A stretch of DNA of 64,000 nt from Nipponacmea schrenckii (lineage: Eukaryota; Mollusca; Gastropoda; Lottiidae): positions 4,712,001 to 4,776,000 of the forward strand of contig JAUJPP010000011.1 in NCBI GenBank assembly GCA_030562195.1, read 5' to 3'. Position 1 is the stretch's first letter. Each line of letters begins with the position of its first letter. The translations under genes and the position numbers were made by a program. The notes beneath the pieces were generated by a model that saw only the letters and a program-made list of their open reading frames with translations, made no database searches and was not told where the DNA came from. Shown in pieces: positions 12,961-24,944 of this stretch.

Positions 12961-14019
12961 TATATGGTCAAGTCTGATAAGACAATGTTTTGATCACTTA
13001 TCTCACCAAGTAGATATCATCGATATTGTTTTTACCTTATATGGAAATCAGTTTCTATAAGAATGAATGATTGTCCAGTGACCTTCATATTAAAGTGACA
13101 GTCCGATTCTTAAGTCAAGTTTGATCTAACTTAAAGTGAAGACAACTATTCACCACAATCTCGAGAAATGTTTCCGTTCCTTCTCTAATAGATTTAACTT
13201 AAAGTATATCGCCGTTAATTTTTAGAACGCCAAAACAATTTAATATATTTATCATATAAAGATTTTTGGTTGGTGTAGGAAAACTAATTTGCATATTTAA
13301 ACAAAATTAACGACACATTGTAGAATAATTATGTTTTTTAACCTGTACTGTATTCTTAAAGCTAGTTTAAAATAATTTTTGAAAATATGTTTTTTTGCCC
13401 TTTTTAAAACAAATTCATATTAACCACGTGTATACGTAGACGTATATAGCATAATACATTGTATAACAAACTTTTTGGCGTATAATTAATAAATACATGT
13501 ACAAGCATTTGCCTACCCCTTTAAACTTTAGTACAGTTTTTCAGTACACAGCCAATCATGAATACATTAATGGGGAAAATTTAGAGTTTGCTCTACCTAC
13601 ATACTATGTTTCATCCTTATATGGTCGTATTGTAAACAAACGATATATTTTTAGATGTCTATTAATGTAGGACAAAACCCCAGATAAAAGTAGAGCATAT
13701 ATATCTCGTCTGTATAAATAGTTGATTTGTTGAATATTTTTCACTAGTCGATTTGTAATTCTTATTAATGCTTGTTTTTTAATGCAGTAAATCGACACAC
13801 GTCGAAACGGACTTACCGACATACAGTTGTGTAGAATATTAAAACTTTGGACAAAGGTGTCCGACTTATACTGTGGAAGAGACAAAGTTTTGTGCGTTCG
13901 TTGAAGGTGTCTATCAAGCAATATCAAGGAAGACAAGTGCACTTCGGAAATATTTTTTTATTTAGTGGTTTCCGAAGTTAAAAGAAACCGATAATTTTTT
14001 TTTAAGTTCAACTTTCACA
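12961..14019. other. 5' flank of the first P450 gene
   Basis: AT-rich non-coding sequence up to the P450 start codon. I see no clear TATA element close to the expected transcription start and no other gene. Confidence 0.5.
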
Positions 14020-17000
14020 ATGACGGATTTTATTCATGACATTCTAGGATGTGTTCTGAGTTTCATTGTACATCATTTCATCGCCATATCAATCTTAACT
14101 ATAATAGTGACGTCATTATGGTTAGCAATGCGGAAACCCCAGGGAATTCCCCCTGGTCCAAGTTGGACGTTACCTATAGTAGGCGATATGTTAAGTATAG
14201 GATCTAAGACTGATAAGAGGAATGTAACTTTACCATTCCGTAGATTGAGGAAGAAATATGGTGATATCTACAGCTTGTATACTGGCCCAAAGTAAGTACA
14301 TGTATATATTTTGCCGATAGTCATTCGATATGTAATAACCCCCCCCCTCCCCCCAAGAAATAAATATAAATTCGCAAAAATATTCTGCATTTAATTGTGT
14401 AATGGTATGCAGTTTATGTCCTGCAACTTATTAGTGCTCATAGCTACATTCACACCTAACTGAGATAGCGATCAAGCATTATTTGCAATCTTGAAGTCTT
14501 TTAGGAATGAATTAGGCTATAACTTGCTCTAACAAGTGAAGTGTTTTTCTTGTAGATTAACAATAATGAAATGTTTGTTGTAGATTAACAATAGTTGTGA
14601 GCGGATATGACAACATCAAGGAGTTGCTGGTTAAAAATGGCGATGTTTTCTCCGACAGACCACCGACATACCTGAATGATTATCTCAGTAAACGAAAAGG
14701 TTAGATTGGATTGTTTCAGGAAAATGCGGTAGGGTTGGGTTTACCCAATCATTGTGTCTCTGGACAAGAGATTTGCTGCTCTCGACTCCAAATCTTATTG
14801 TTATGCACTAACATACTTATTTTTATCTTTCAGGGCTATGTATTCTTTAAAATAAATTAATTGATCCTTCTGAATTTAAATCATATCGTTACACCTTTTT
14901 TTGTTTTCTTTTTTGTTTGATTGATTGGAAGGAAGGTGTATTTTGTTTTTGAATGATTTCAGAATTATTGTTGTTTTATTATTTCAGGCCTGGTATCTAC
15001 ATCAGGATTTCATTGGAAGGAACAAAGAAAATTCGCAGTAGATACTTTACGAGAGTTTGGGTTTGGAAGGCCAATATTAGAGGCGAAGATACACGCTGAA
15101 TTGGAAATTCTAATCCATGAAATCAGAAAACACAGGGGCGAAAAATTTAATTTCTTTAACCTGATACAGTACTCAGTTGCCAATATTATAGCGTCCATTG
15201 TTTTTGGTAAACGCTTTGAATACGACGACCCAGCTTTTAATGGATTTATTGATAGAATGAACGATACAGCCGCATCTTTCTCTGGAGCATTCCTGGTGAA
15301 TGTTCTACCTATTTTAAGATTCCTACCGGGGGATGTGTTCAGCGTTCATAAAATATACCAAAACATGGAGAAGAATCGAGAGACGCTCATTGGACCAGCG
15401 ATTGAAGACCATAAACGGCATTACAATGAATACGAAACCAATGATTTTATCAGTAGTTATATCAAAGAAATGAGGAAGAAAATTGGCCAGAAATCAACAT
15501 TTGATGGTAATTAAACTTTCTATTTTGAGATATATTTAAAAGTGATAGACCTCTCTGTGTCTTAGAATGGACATGAAAATACAGTTCTTAAGAATGGTCA
15601 ATATGAGTATATATTCATCAGTGAACTTACCTGGTGTCATAAAGTAACAGACTCCCTGTAAAATCTGGAAAACTCACAAAACTAAGTATATATTGAAAAA
15701 GCTTAATCAATTTATTAAGCGTTTTTCAAATATCAATCGCATTTTCATGGATAATTAATAAGTTATTTTGGATTTATGGGATTATATATTATATCAGGAT
15801 CCTATGTTATTTATGACAGCAAGTTTAAAATGTTCATTGTAAGAACCAGTATATCTTCAGTATAATTATAATTACCAGGCCACGTATTCTTGAAACGATC
15901 TTAGGTCTTGGATTACACTGAAACAATATTAGCAAATGTGATCACTAGGATATCATAGAGACTATGTTAGAATTTTGGACCCTTGGACACCCTAGAACTA
16001 AGATCGTTTTGAGAATACGCTGCCAGTGGTAGAGATAATACTGAATAACAGTACCCAAGTATTTTTGTTTTTATTGCATACCATATTTAAACAATTCACA
16101 TTTGAGACAAATGGAGATATATTAAAAAGTGATAAGACAAATGTGACTGTATTAAGCTTTTCTCAAATAATCCTTTTAAAACGCTGTAACATATTTATAA
16201 GCGCCTGAATAATCTACTTTAGTTTTTTTTTTCATTCTGAGTAATCATATTCAATCGTTTTTTTCAATCATTAAAATTGTGTGAGAGTTAATTAATTTGA
16301 TAGTGTTAATTATTAATTGGTTTGAAATAATTTCAGACGACAATCTTAAACAGAGTATAGAAGATCTTTTTTTCGCGGGAACGGATACGACGTCAACCAC
16401 TATTCTATGGACAATACTATATTTGCTGCATCATCCCCAGGTTCACGTGAGATGTTTCCATGAAGTGCGAGATGTGATTGGATTTGGTCGTCTACCGTCT
16501 TTAAAAGATAAAGTTAACATGCCATATATGGAAGCGGTGATAATGGAAGTGTTAAGGATCACCAATATAGCTCAATTAGGGATTCCTCACACTACCTCCA
16601 CCGACGTGAAATTTAAAGGTTACCTCATTCCCAAAGATACTATTCTGATGGCTAATCTGGATTCTGTGTTATCGGATAACAATACCTGGGGTGACGCCGA
16701 CACTTTTCGACCGGAAAGATTTATAGAAAATGGTAAACTTGTACGCCGAGAAGAATGGATCCCATTTTCTACAGGTAAGTAGAAATAAAAAAGAGAAAAG
16801 GTGAAGGAAAGTAAATTGTTAAAAGCATCTTTTAACTGTTTATGTGTATCTTGGACACTGATATCAACCGGTTTACACCATTTCACTTCTCCGGTAGGCA
16901 TCTGTGGTTCTTGCACTTCGACAAAACCTTAGCGTGTGCCCAAAAGTATGTATTTTAAACAACATACCATTTGATTGTATTTCATTGTGTTGAAAATCTA

Positions 17001-17222
17001 AATTTCAGGCCGTTTTATGATTGTTTTTACCTTTTTTTTGTAGGAAGACGAAACTGCCTTGGAGAATCTTTAGCTAAAATGGAATTATTTTTATTCCTGA
17101 CAACTTTATTCCAAAGATTTGACATCAGGAAAGCGGTGGACACGGAACTGCCGTCTTTAGAAGGAAGGTTTGGAATCACTCACGCCCCACTTCGATATGA
17201 AATCCAAGCTTACCCCCGATAG
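14020..17222 (+). CDS. Cytochrome P450 (CYP clan 2), five exons
   Basis: Joined exons 14020-14291, 14584-14699, 14988-15506, 16337-16774 and 17044-17222 give an open frame of 507 residues; every junction is GT-AG. The product is a haem-thiolate monooxygenase of the endoplasmic reticulum, reduced by P450 reductase. Visible parts: hydrophobic anchor about 18-37; hinge RKPQGIPPGP (38-47); C-helix WKEQR (139-143); I-helix AGTDTT (316-321); ExxR (E373-R376); PERF (428-431); and haem loop FSTGRRNCLG (446-455) with Cys453 as iron ligand. Length and motifs are normal, so it looks functional. Spacing of motifs and the Gly-rich haem loop fit clan 2 (CYP2-like); substrate cannot be told. Intron 1 ends in a duplicated acceptor. 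Intron 3 holds two fold-back elements. A possible AATAAA is at 17793-17798. The next gene downstream is a tandem paralogue. Confidence 0.95.
14551..14583 (+). promoter_or_regulatory. Duplicated splice acceptor with in-frame stop
   Basis: The acceptor used for P450 exon 2 (TGTAG before ATTAACAATA, exon start 14584) is preceded 28 bp upstream by a near-identical acceptor (TGTAG before ATTAACAATA, possible exon start 14556). Using the upstream site would read on from exon 1 in frame and meet TAG at 14581-14583. That TAG is part of the downstream acceptor itself. Confidence 0.7.
15552..15862. mobile_element. Fold-back (MITE-like) element, copy 1
   Basis: This lies in intron 3 of the first P450. 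It shares a left end containing GTCTTAGAATG, the block AGTATATATTCATCAGTG, and a central palindrome around GCTTAATCAATTTATTAAGC with copies at 25117-25457 and 48160-48476. The right end is poorly preserved. There is no coding capacity. Confidence 0.7.
15875..16027. mobile_element. Short palindromic MITE
   Basis: The left arm GTATTCTTGAAACGATCTTA and the right arm, reverse complemented, GTATTCTCAAAACGATCTTA differ at two positions. They enclose about 90 bp. The outer bases read GGCCAC and GGCAGC. It sits directly after the previous fold-back element in intron 3 of the first P450. Confidence 0.75.
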
Positions 17223-19419
17223 TGGTGACAGTAGAGCTTTGAAAGAATTCTAATAAGTTTCATTTTCGTAGTATGTGCATCAGGCACACTTCTAAAAATC
17301 TGTGTTCCCTTCTTATACAGAATGTTCTGTCTGTATTCTAGAAAGATTTACATTTTCGTATATATATGACTTGAAATTTCTTTGAATCCCTTTGATTTTG
17401 GGATCTTATTGTCAGTGGCGTTTGTACGGCAGAAACAAAAACTGGCCCGGCTCCTTTTCTTACTCCCACTAAAATTTGTTATCAGTCACGTGGTGAAAGA
17501 CATGTCTGTGGCCACTGCTCGTCCCGTCACCTAATGTTACCCCAAAACGCTTCTGCTCCTTGTAATTCAACAACCATTTTCCACGTTTCTAGTCGCTAGA
17601 ACATCGTAATTGAAACACGGGCTGTATTCTGAAACAGTTTGTTTAAAAACTCGGATTTTACTGATCATGTTAGTATGTATTATAACTCTGTATATATTTT
17701 ATTTCCTATATCATATCAGCATCTATAAGAGAAATCGTTATATTTTGCCTTGTCTGAGGGCCAAGGAAAATTTCTTTTTTTTAAATTTTGTTAATAAAAC
17801 GTAATGTAATGGAAGTGGATGTGGATTGAATATATTAAATACTTCATCCCGAGGGAAGTAATCGCGAGAGACTTGCCCTTGGGGATTTTCCGAAGGAAAG
17901 GGGTTGATAGGGAATCGATTGCTTTTTAAAAAATAATAACAATTAACAAAGGGGCGCAACTCGTGCCTTCAATACTTGGTCAGTTCATTAACCAGTTGAT
18001 AATTCTACCTCTGATTTTGGTTTCTCTCCGATATTAAAGGAAGTCACGCACCACGTGGAGTAATTAATTGATGACGTGGGCAATGGGGTAAGGCCCATTA
18101 TACATGAATAGAGTGGTCATTTTTAAAATCGGATAATGGTGGACACACGTGGTTTTGAAGGCTCAAATTTCGACGGCGAGCTGAAAACACTTTCTGGTGA
18201 GCTTAGCGGTAAACAAATATAAAGACGAAAGTATCACAGGTTAAACCAATGTCGAAACTATCTCTTTCAACAACGTGCACTCTATTGCATATGAGTTCAT
18301 TACGTTCAGTGAGGTTTACTGGTAAAGGGGTGCAACTCGTATCTACAAACGTGGTTACTTAAGCCGACGACCATAGGACAGGGCTCAGGCTGGTAATTCA
18401 TTTGCCATCGGTTTCCACGTTAAATCACTAAATTCAACCTTCTTTAACTTTTCCAGAAATCTTATTGAAAACTTCCCATGAAAGCCTCGACAATACTGAG
18501 TTTCTCTACAAAAATTCAATATAGCATTACCATGGAATTTTTGAACTATAGTCAAAATAAAATTAGACAACCTCATTCCACCATCCATTTGATTGTCTTG
18601 TCACGACACACAAAACCACTAGAAATAACCTTTCGCCTATTCAATCTCTTATTATATCGAAAAATCTAGTATCGTGAACTGCATGGGGTTATGTTTTGAG
18701 TTCTTCCCTGAAGTGCAAGGGATATACCCCATGCCTGTGTACTCCTTATATAAGTCTGACTGTATTTAAGTCCGAAACTTGCTGACTATATTCCCAGGCA
18801 CTGATAGCTATTTGGACTGGGCGCAGGAAATTTGTTTGTATGGCTTAGTTTTCTGCCCACCCAAACAATATCTGTCCGAAAAACTAACACATTCAGCAAA
18901 TTTCGGACTAACTTTTTTTGAGAATTGTTCACTATAAAACACATCAAGACATCGTAAGAGTATGTCTTCGATAGTACACACCAATAGCTACGGTAGCTAA
19001 CCAACGACCCTAATCAATAGACGGCATTATAGACAAACAAACGATTGTTATAGAAACATTCAACACAATAAACGTTTAGTCTACATAGTTTCATTAAAAT
19101 ATTTCAAAAAATACGGAAAATAATGTGATTTATTTTAATCGGACAAGGGTGAACAGAAATATCTTAACTGGACAAGACACAGTGTATCCTGCTCACACGA
19201 CCACTTTTACTGTATACATATATCCCGTCAGGTGTGCATAAACAGTCTTCTGTAACCCAGCATACTTATTGACCCTATGACCCGAGTGACCTTCGACCTA
19301 CGCAGGTTCAATCAAGTACTGGTAATAATAATTATTCGTTTCATAAGATAGTTTTCAACACATGCCAAAGGATTTAATGTAACACGGGCTGTAAACATTT
19401 TCCCAATTTTAAGTGAAAT
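17223..19419. other. Spacer between the two P450 genes
   Basis: No exon seen. A phrase close to GGGGYGCAACTCGT occurs near 17951 and 18326, and again far away near 41447, which marks a low-copy dispersed repeat. The stretch at 18130-18180 (ACACGTGGTTTTGAAGGCTC) is a diverged relative of sequence inside the MITE near 12100-12140. Confidence 0.5.
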
Positions 19420-22400
19420 ATGGCGACTGTTACGGAATCGCTACGTGATTTTCTCAATTCGTCGGATCTCCAATTAGTAACACAGTTCAGTATAACTCAC
19501 CTACGGAGTATATTATGTATCGGTGTCGGAATAGGGGTATGGTGGGTGATGAGGAAGCCTCGAGGAATACCCCCTGGTCCGAAATGGACATTACCCCTAC
19601 TCGGAGATTTACTATGGCTGAATAACAAGGAAGATAACGGTGATGTACGTCTACCAATTCGAAGGTTACGACAGAAATTTGGTGATATATTCAGTGTCTA
19701 TATGGGGCCGAGGTTGTTTATTTTTGTAAATGGTTATGAAAATATACAAGATTTGTGTGTTAAAAATGGAGACGTGTTTTCTAACAGACCAAATTTATTT
19801 ATCTCAGAACATCTTGCTAAAGGAAAAGGTAACGAAAATAGTAATTATTGTTAACATTTTCATGAATTCAAGGGAGAGAACTCTATGTCAAAACGATTCT
19901 TCAGACAACTGTCATTAATAAAGACTGACATCGCTAATTCATTTACCACCTATTTCCATGTAAAATAACGAAAATCAACTTTCTACAACAGAATTTTTTG
20001 AATTGAAATCGTTCCAATGTGTCACATGACAATTTTGCCAATACTTATTTTCTGGCCACAACTTCAATTATAGCATGACCATGAAAATCTTAAGCTAGTC
20101 AAAATTAGAACACCACATTTTGTCAACATCCGCTTGACTGTCATTGAACAGTAACGGGCTATTTTGAAAATTATTCTTCCGCATGTTTATCTGTCAATAT
20201 CTCACAAAAAATCAAAGATTACTTAATTCCAAATTAGAGAAAAAATACGCGTGCGAAAAATCTAAAAGGAATAGAGCAATAGTTTTTCTAAACATACACG
20301 GACTACAATCATAATGCATAAATTGTTTTTATTGAAGATATCTATCATGGCACTTTCATTCGGAAATTCATTCATTGTCAATATTCATCGTTATATATGT
20401 TTACTATCTTAGCATTGGTGAATCTCAAGAAGTTTGATAATTCTCTATTCTAGGTATCGGATCTTCCTCAGGAGAGACATGGAAAGAACAGCGGAAATTC
20501 GCACTAGAAACTTTGAGAGAGTTTGGCTTTGGTCGGTCAATAATGGAGGATAAAATACATGAAGAGATCGAAGTCTTCATCGACGTCATTAGACAGGAAA
20601 ATGGCGAAGCATTCGATATTTCCCAAATTATTGTGTTTGCTGTGTCGAATATAATTTGTAATTTAGTATTTGGTAAACGGTTTGAATATACCGACAAACT
20701 ATTTCAAAAATATCTCAAAACAACCGAAGAAAATTTTGAAGTTGTTGGATCGACGGCAGTCATCAATTTCTTGCCTTTTTTACGCTTTGTGCCTGGTGAC
20801 CCATTTAAATTCCAACGCACGTGTAGAAATGTGGATTTCCAGTTGAATGAACTGATAGCTCCTGTTGTTGATGAACGTATTAAGAATTATGATGAGAACA
20901 ATGTAAACAGTTTTATTAGTCGATATGTCGTGGAAATTAAAAAACTTGAAAACTCAGGAAAACAATCTTCTATCAACAGTAAGTAAATTGGTCTGCAAAT
21001 ATTAACGTCCTCACCATTCTAGACTTTGAATAAGGACACAAACCATGTGATCATAGGCACTGAAAAGTTGCTGATGTAGGTATTTAGCCTTAAGACAATT
21101 GTATATTTTAATTATACACAGAACAAAATTGGTCATAATTCTATATCATTCTAGGACTTAGTAATAAAATTGCATATACTTTTCTTCCAATACAGCTTCA
21201 ACCTTTCTACCAGTACTTTTGTTTAATATAAAATATAGATTGCACCAGAGCGATTTTACCAATGATGATTTGCCATTCTTAAAACTGAAATTTTGCTATT
21301 CAAACGATAATCAAGGGATGAAAGTTCAAATCACAAGGATAACAACGACATGTATAATACCTTTTTAAATTTTAAATTATATTATTTTTTCAGGAGAACA
21401 ACTCATCTTTTGTGTCAACGATCTATTTTTGGCCGGAACCGAAACTACCTCCACCACTATTTTATGGGCTGTCGTTTATTTCTTACATTATCCAGAAGTG
21501 TTGGACAAGTGTTACCAGGAGATCCAGGACGTGGTGGGATCAGGGCGACTACCATCCATGAAAGATAAACCTAACATGCCATATCTAGAGGCTGTAACAA
21601 CCGAGTTATTAAGGATCTGTAATATTGCTATACTTAACCTGCCACGGGCACCTGCTCATGACGTCATATTCCAGGGCTATACAATACCCCATGATGCTAT
21701 TATCTTGCCTAATTTAGATTCAGTGTTATCTGACGATGCTGTATGGGGCGATGCCGACACATTCCGTCCTGAACGATTTCTAGATGAAAACGGGAAGTTT
21801 GTCAAACATGAACAGTTTCTCGCTTTCTCAATTGGTAAGTTCCACCTTTATTTTGAACTGTACCTGTATTACATTAGTGTGATGGATAGATGGAATAATC
21901 TGATATTCATAAACACCAGTGTCCCTGTGAAGTATCCACAAGTTTTCAGTATATTATTATTTGCAAATGATATATTTGTCGAATTTTTTAGCACAGAATA
22001 AAACAATAAGACATTATTATGATTACTAAATAATTTAAAGTAATGTTTTCCATTACAAAACGCATGTTGCATTCTAACCACATAGAAAAACAAACAAAGA
22101 AGTAATCGGTCCAGGCCATCTTTCGCCGGAGCTGTACGTATATAAATATGGACTGGATAATAGAGGCTACTGGTAGTGTTTACTGGATAGCCTTTTCGAT
22201 CTTTTGGCTTATTTTCCAAGCACTTATAAATATTTGCTCATATGAAATTTTATTTTCACATCATTTGAATCTATTGCAGGTAGAAGAAACTGTTTGGGTG
22301 AATCCATGGCTAAAATGGAGTTATTTCTCTTCTTATCCACTTTGATACAAAGATTCGATTTTAAACCAGTCAAGGGCGATAATCTACCAGACCTTACAGG

Positions 22401-22458
22401 AACGTTTGGTATTACACATATACCCAAGAAATTCAAAGTCCACGCGATACCTCGATGA
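19420..22458 (+). CDS. Cytochrome P450 (CYP clan 2), tandem paralogue, four exons
   Basis: Joined exons 19420-19828, 20454-20978, 21394-21834 and 22280-22458 give 517 residues with GT-AG junctions throughout. Same role and location as the upstream P450: membrane-bound haem monooxygenase. Visible parts: hydrophobic anchor about 27-44; RKPRGIPPGP (45-54); C-helix WKEQR (146-150); I-helix AGTETT (325-330), with Glu where the neighbour has Asp; ExxR (E382-R385); PERF (437-440); and haem loop FSIGRRNCLG (456-465) with Cys463. The last three introns sit at the same phase and place as in the neighbour. The last exons are both 179 nt. The early intron of the neighbour, at its Lys91 codon, is absent here. 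A candidate AATAAA lies at 22606-22611. Tandem duplication is clear; substrate specificity is unknown. Confidence 0.95.
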
Positions 22459-22831
22459 ACGAATAATGTTCGAATTTGTAAAAATTAAAATTAAAAAAAT
22501 TAAACGAAATAATAAGAGCATTCATAATATTACATCAGGATTTTGGATTGGTGTCACCAAAGTACAAATGGTTATTTTCTAAGACAATAGCGAATGACAT
22601 TTCTGAATAAATATCTACATTGGGGAACATTTTGCTATGGCAGCGGCATTAACATACAGTTTTTCGATCTGTATTAAAAATGTATTGTGCCATCTGAGTC
22701 TCTGTTTATAAGGTAAAATATCACAGGTGTTTTCTGAAAACATACAAAAGTAACTTTATTAACATTGATAAAACACTGTAAAAATATCCAGGTTAACTGA
22801 TAACAACAGACAGGTACATAAGGTACACCGA

Positions 22832-23415
22832 TCAGTTACATATACCAGGTAATACGTTACATCAACCGAGTATGACAGTAACATATACCAGGCAATACGT
22901 AACATCAACCGAGTATGACAGTAACATATACCAGGTAATACGTTACATCAACCGAGTATGACAGTAACGTATACCAGGCAATACGTTACATCAACCGAGT
23001 ATGACAGTAACATATACCAGGTAATACGTTACATCAACCGAGTATGACAGTAACATATACCAGGCAATACGTTACATCAACCGAGTATGACAGTAACATA
23101 TACCAGGCAATACGTTACATCAACCGAGTATGACAGTAACATATACCAGGTAATACGTTACATCAACCGAGTATGACAGTAACATATACCAGGTAATACG
23201 TTACATCAACCGAGTATGACAGTAACATATACCAGGTAATACGTTACATCAACCGAGTATGACAGTTACATATATTAGGCAATACGTAACATCAACCGTG
23301 TATGGCAGTAACACATACCAGACAATACGTTACATTAACCGAGTATGACAGTAATATATACCAGGCAATACGTAGCCTTGTCAGTTACATAATCTAGGCA
23401 ATACGTAACATCAAA
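22832..23415. repeat. 43-bp minisatellite
   Basis: About 13 head-to-tail copies of a 43-bp unit containing AATACGTTACATCAACCG, GAGTATGACAGTAACATA and TACCAGG. The first ten are nearly identical; the last three or four decay toward the right edge. No unique spacers. Confidence 0.95.
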
Positions 23416-24851
23416 CATGTTCTGATTAAGCAGTACTGCATATTGGTTTGGGAGTCAAAATGACTCCGTTTACGATCCACTTTCCCCTATACAAGCTTTA
23501 TAACAGAGGAACTAACGTCACTTTATCAATCTTACCAAATACTGAGACTTACATATTCTTTAGTACAAAAAAAAATCTGATTTATGAATTGCATCTTATT
23601 GTAAGTAAAATTAAAAATTAACGTTACCCTTCTACAATTTCTTTAACTTTACGGAACTGACGTCACTTGTATAATACTTATTAATCTAACAGTGGGACTA
23701 AAATTTGACAATAAAGTTATATATGAAATACCCTTGTGACGTATATGTTACCTATCTCTATCAATATATAAACCTTATTCTATCCTCTTGTCTATGTTGC
23801 GTATCTGGATACCCATAACAAAATCCTGCTTGATTGACAATAATACAAGTCTTATTCAAAGAATATGAAAATTAGTGAACTAATATTTCTATTGCATCGA
23901 AACCCAATCACGGCACACCTGCACCATGTACATTGCCTGGATTATTTACATCAATAATTAAGTAACAAGTAAACGATGAACAAAAACATGAATAAAACAA
24001 ACAACAATCCTAGTGAGAGTAATACTGGTAACAATCAAGAGACTATGAGGTACGAGTCACAGCAGTCGCTATTGACCAGTAGCCAAATTGAATATAACAG
24101 TAGTAAAACTTGTGAGATAGAATAAACCTGGTCACACACTTTATTAAATGCAACATTAAACAGCAAAAGTAACAGTAATATTAGCACCTAGTAAATAAGT
24201 AACACTAAATAAATAGTAATATGGTCAAGGTAACTTGTTACTAGTAATAAGTTATACTATCTCAGTATACAGTGACTTAGTAATAGTAACCATTTACCAG
24301 TAACATAACGTAATTTGAATAGCTGGTAACTGGTCGAAGTAACCTGTTACCAGTAACTGGTATAGCTGTAACCTGGTAACCTGGTAACACGGGTAAACTG
24401 TAAGCTGTAACATGTTTCTAGAAACACCGAAATTGTTTCATATGTATAGTTACAACAGCGCCATGTAACAATCGTAGGCAGTAATATGTTAGCAGTAATA
24501 ATTAATAGTAGCTAAAAAGCAGATTTAGTGGATTACAAAATCATGTGGAATTCATTCACAGGAATGGTACAAAAACATGCATCACATTTTAAGAGATCGC
24601 AACAGGATACTTGGAAAAGTCGTTCACGTTTGTGTCCAGCACGTGTGTACATATAACGCACAAAGTATATAGTACACTCTTGGCCAGCGTGTGAATATAG
24701 AAATAGATCAATCGTAGAAATGCGCGTGTTTTATTTTCATTTAAAAACTTAATAATTCATTCATTTCCTTCATCTAAATACTCCAATCGAAATAAGAAAT
24801 ATAATTCCAATCTTGTTGTATGAAAGTTTCGTCTCCTCTCACAAAATAGAA
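23416..24851. other. Non-coding spacer with a GTAAC-rich core
   Basis: No gene seen. From about 24000 to 24540 the sequence is crowded with AGTAAC, GGTAAC and GTTACC words (densest near 24230-24410), without a clear repeat period. It may be a decayed satellite related to the GTAACAT-containing 43-bp array just upstream. Confidence 0.5.
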
Positions 24852-24857
24852 TTTATT
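24852..24857 (-). terminator. Polyadenylation signal of the calmodulin-like gene
   Basis: AATAAA on the minus strand, about 90 nt past the inferred stop codon at 24945-24947. Placement and match are as expected for a 3' UTR. Confidence 0.6.
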
Positions 24858-24944
24858 CTCGTTTTATCAGAACACATTTTACATTCGTTGCTGTGGATTA
24901 TATATTGTTAACTCGTCAAAACGAAATACACTAGTTTTTTTTAA

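Noticed and set aside
14341..14355. G and C homopolymer runs (here, and near 25983, 27800, 33450, 41990 and 50020)
   Set aside because: These are scattered short mononucleotide runs. Nothing beyond slippage-prone sequence can be supported.
22832..23415. Regularly repeated array considered as CRISPR
   Set aside because: Copies are contiguous head-to-tail with no unique spacers, in a eukaryotic genome. The same applies to the other arrays.
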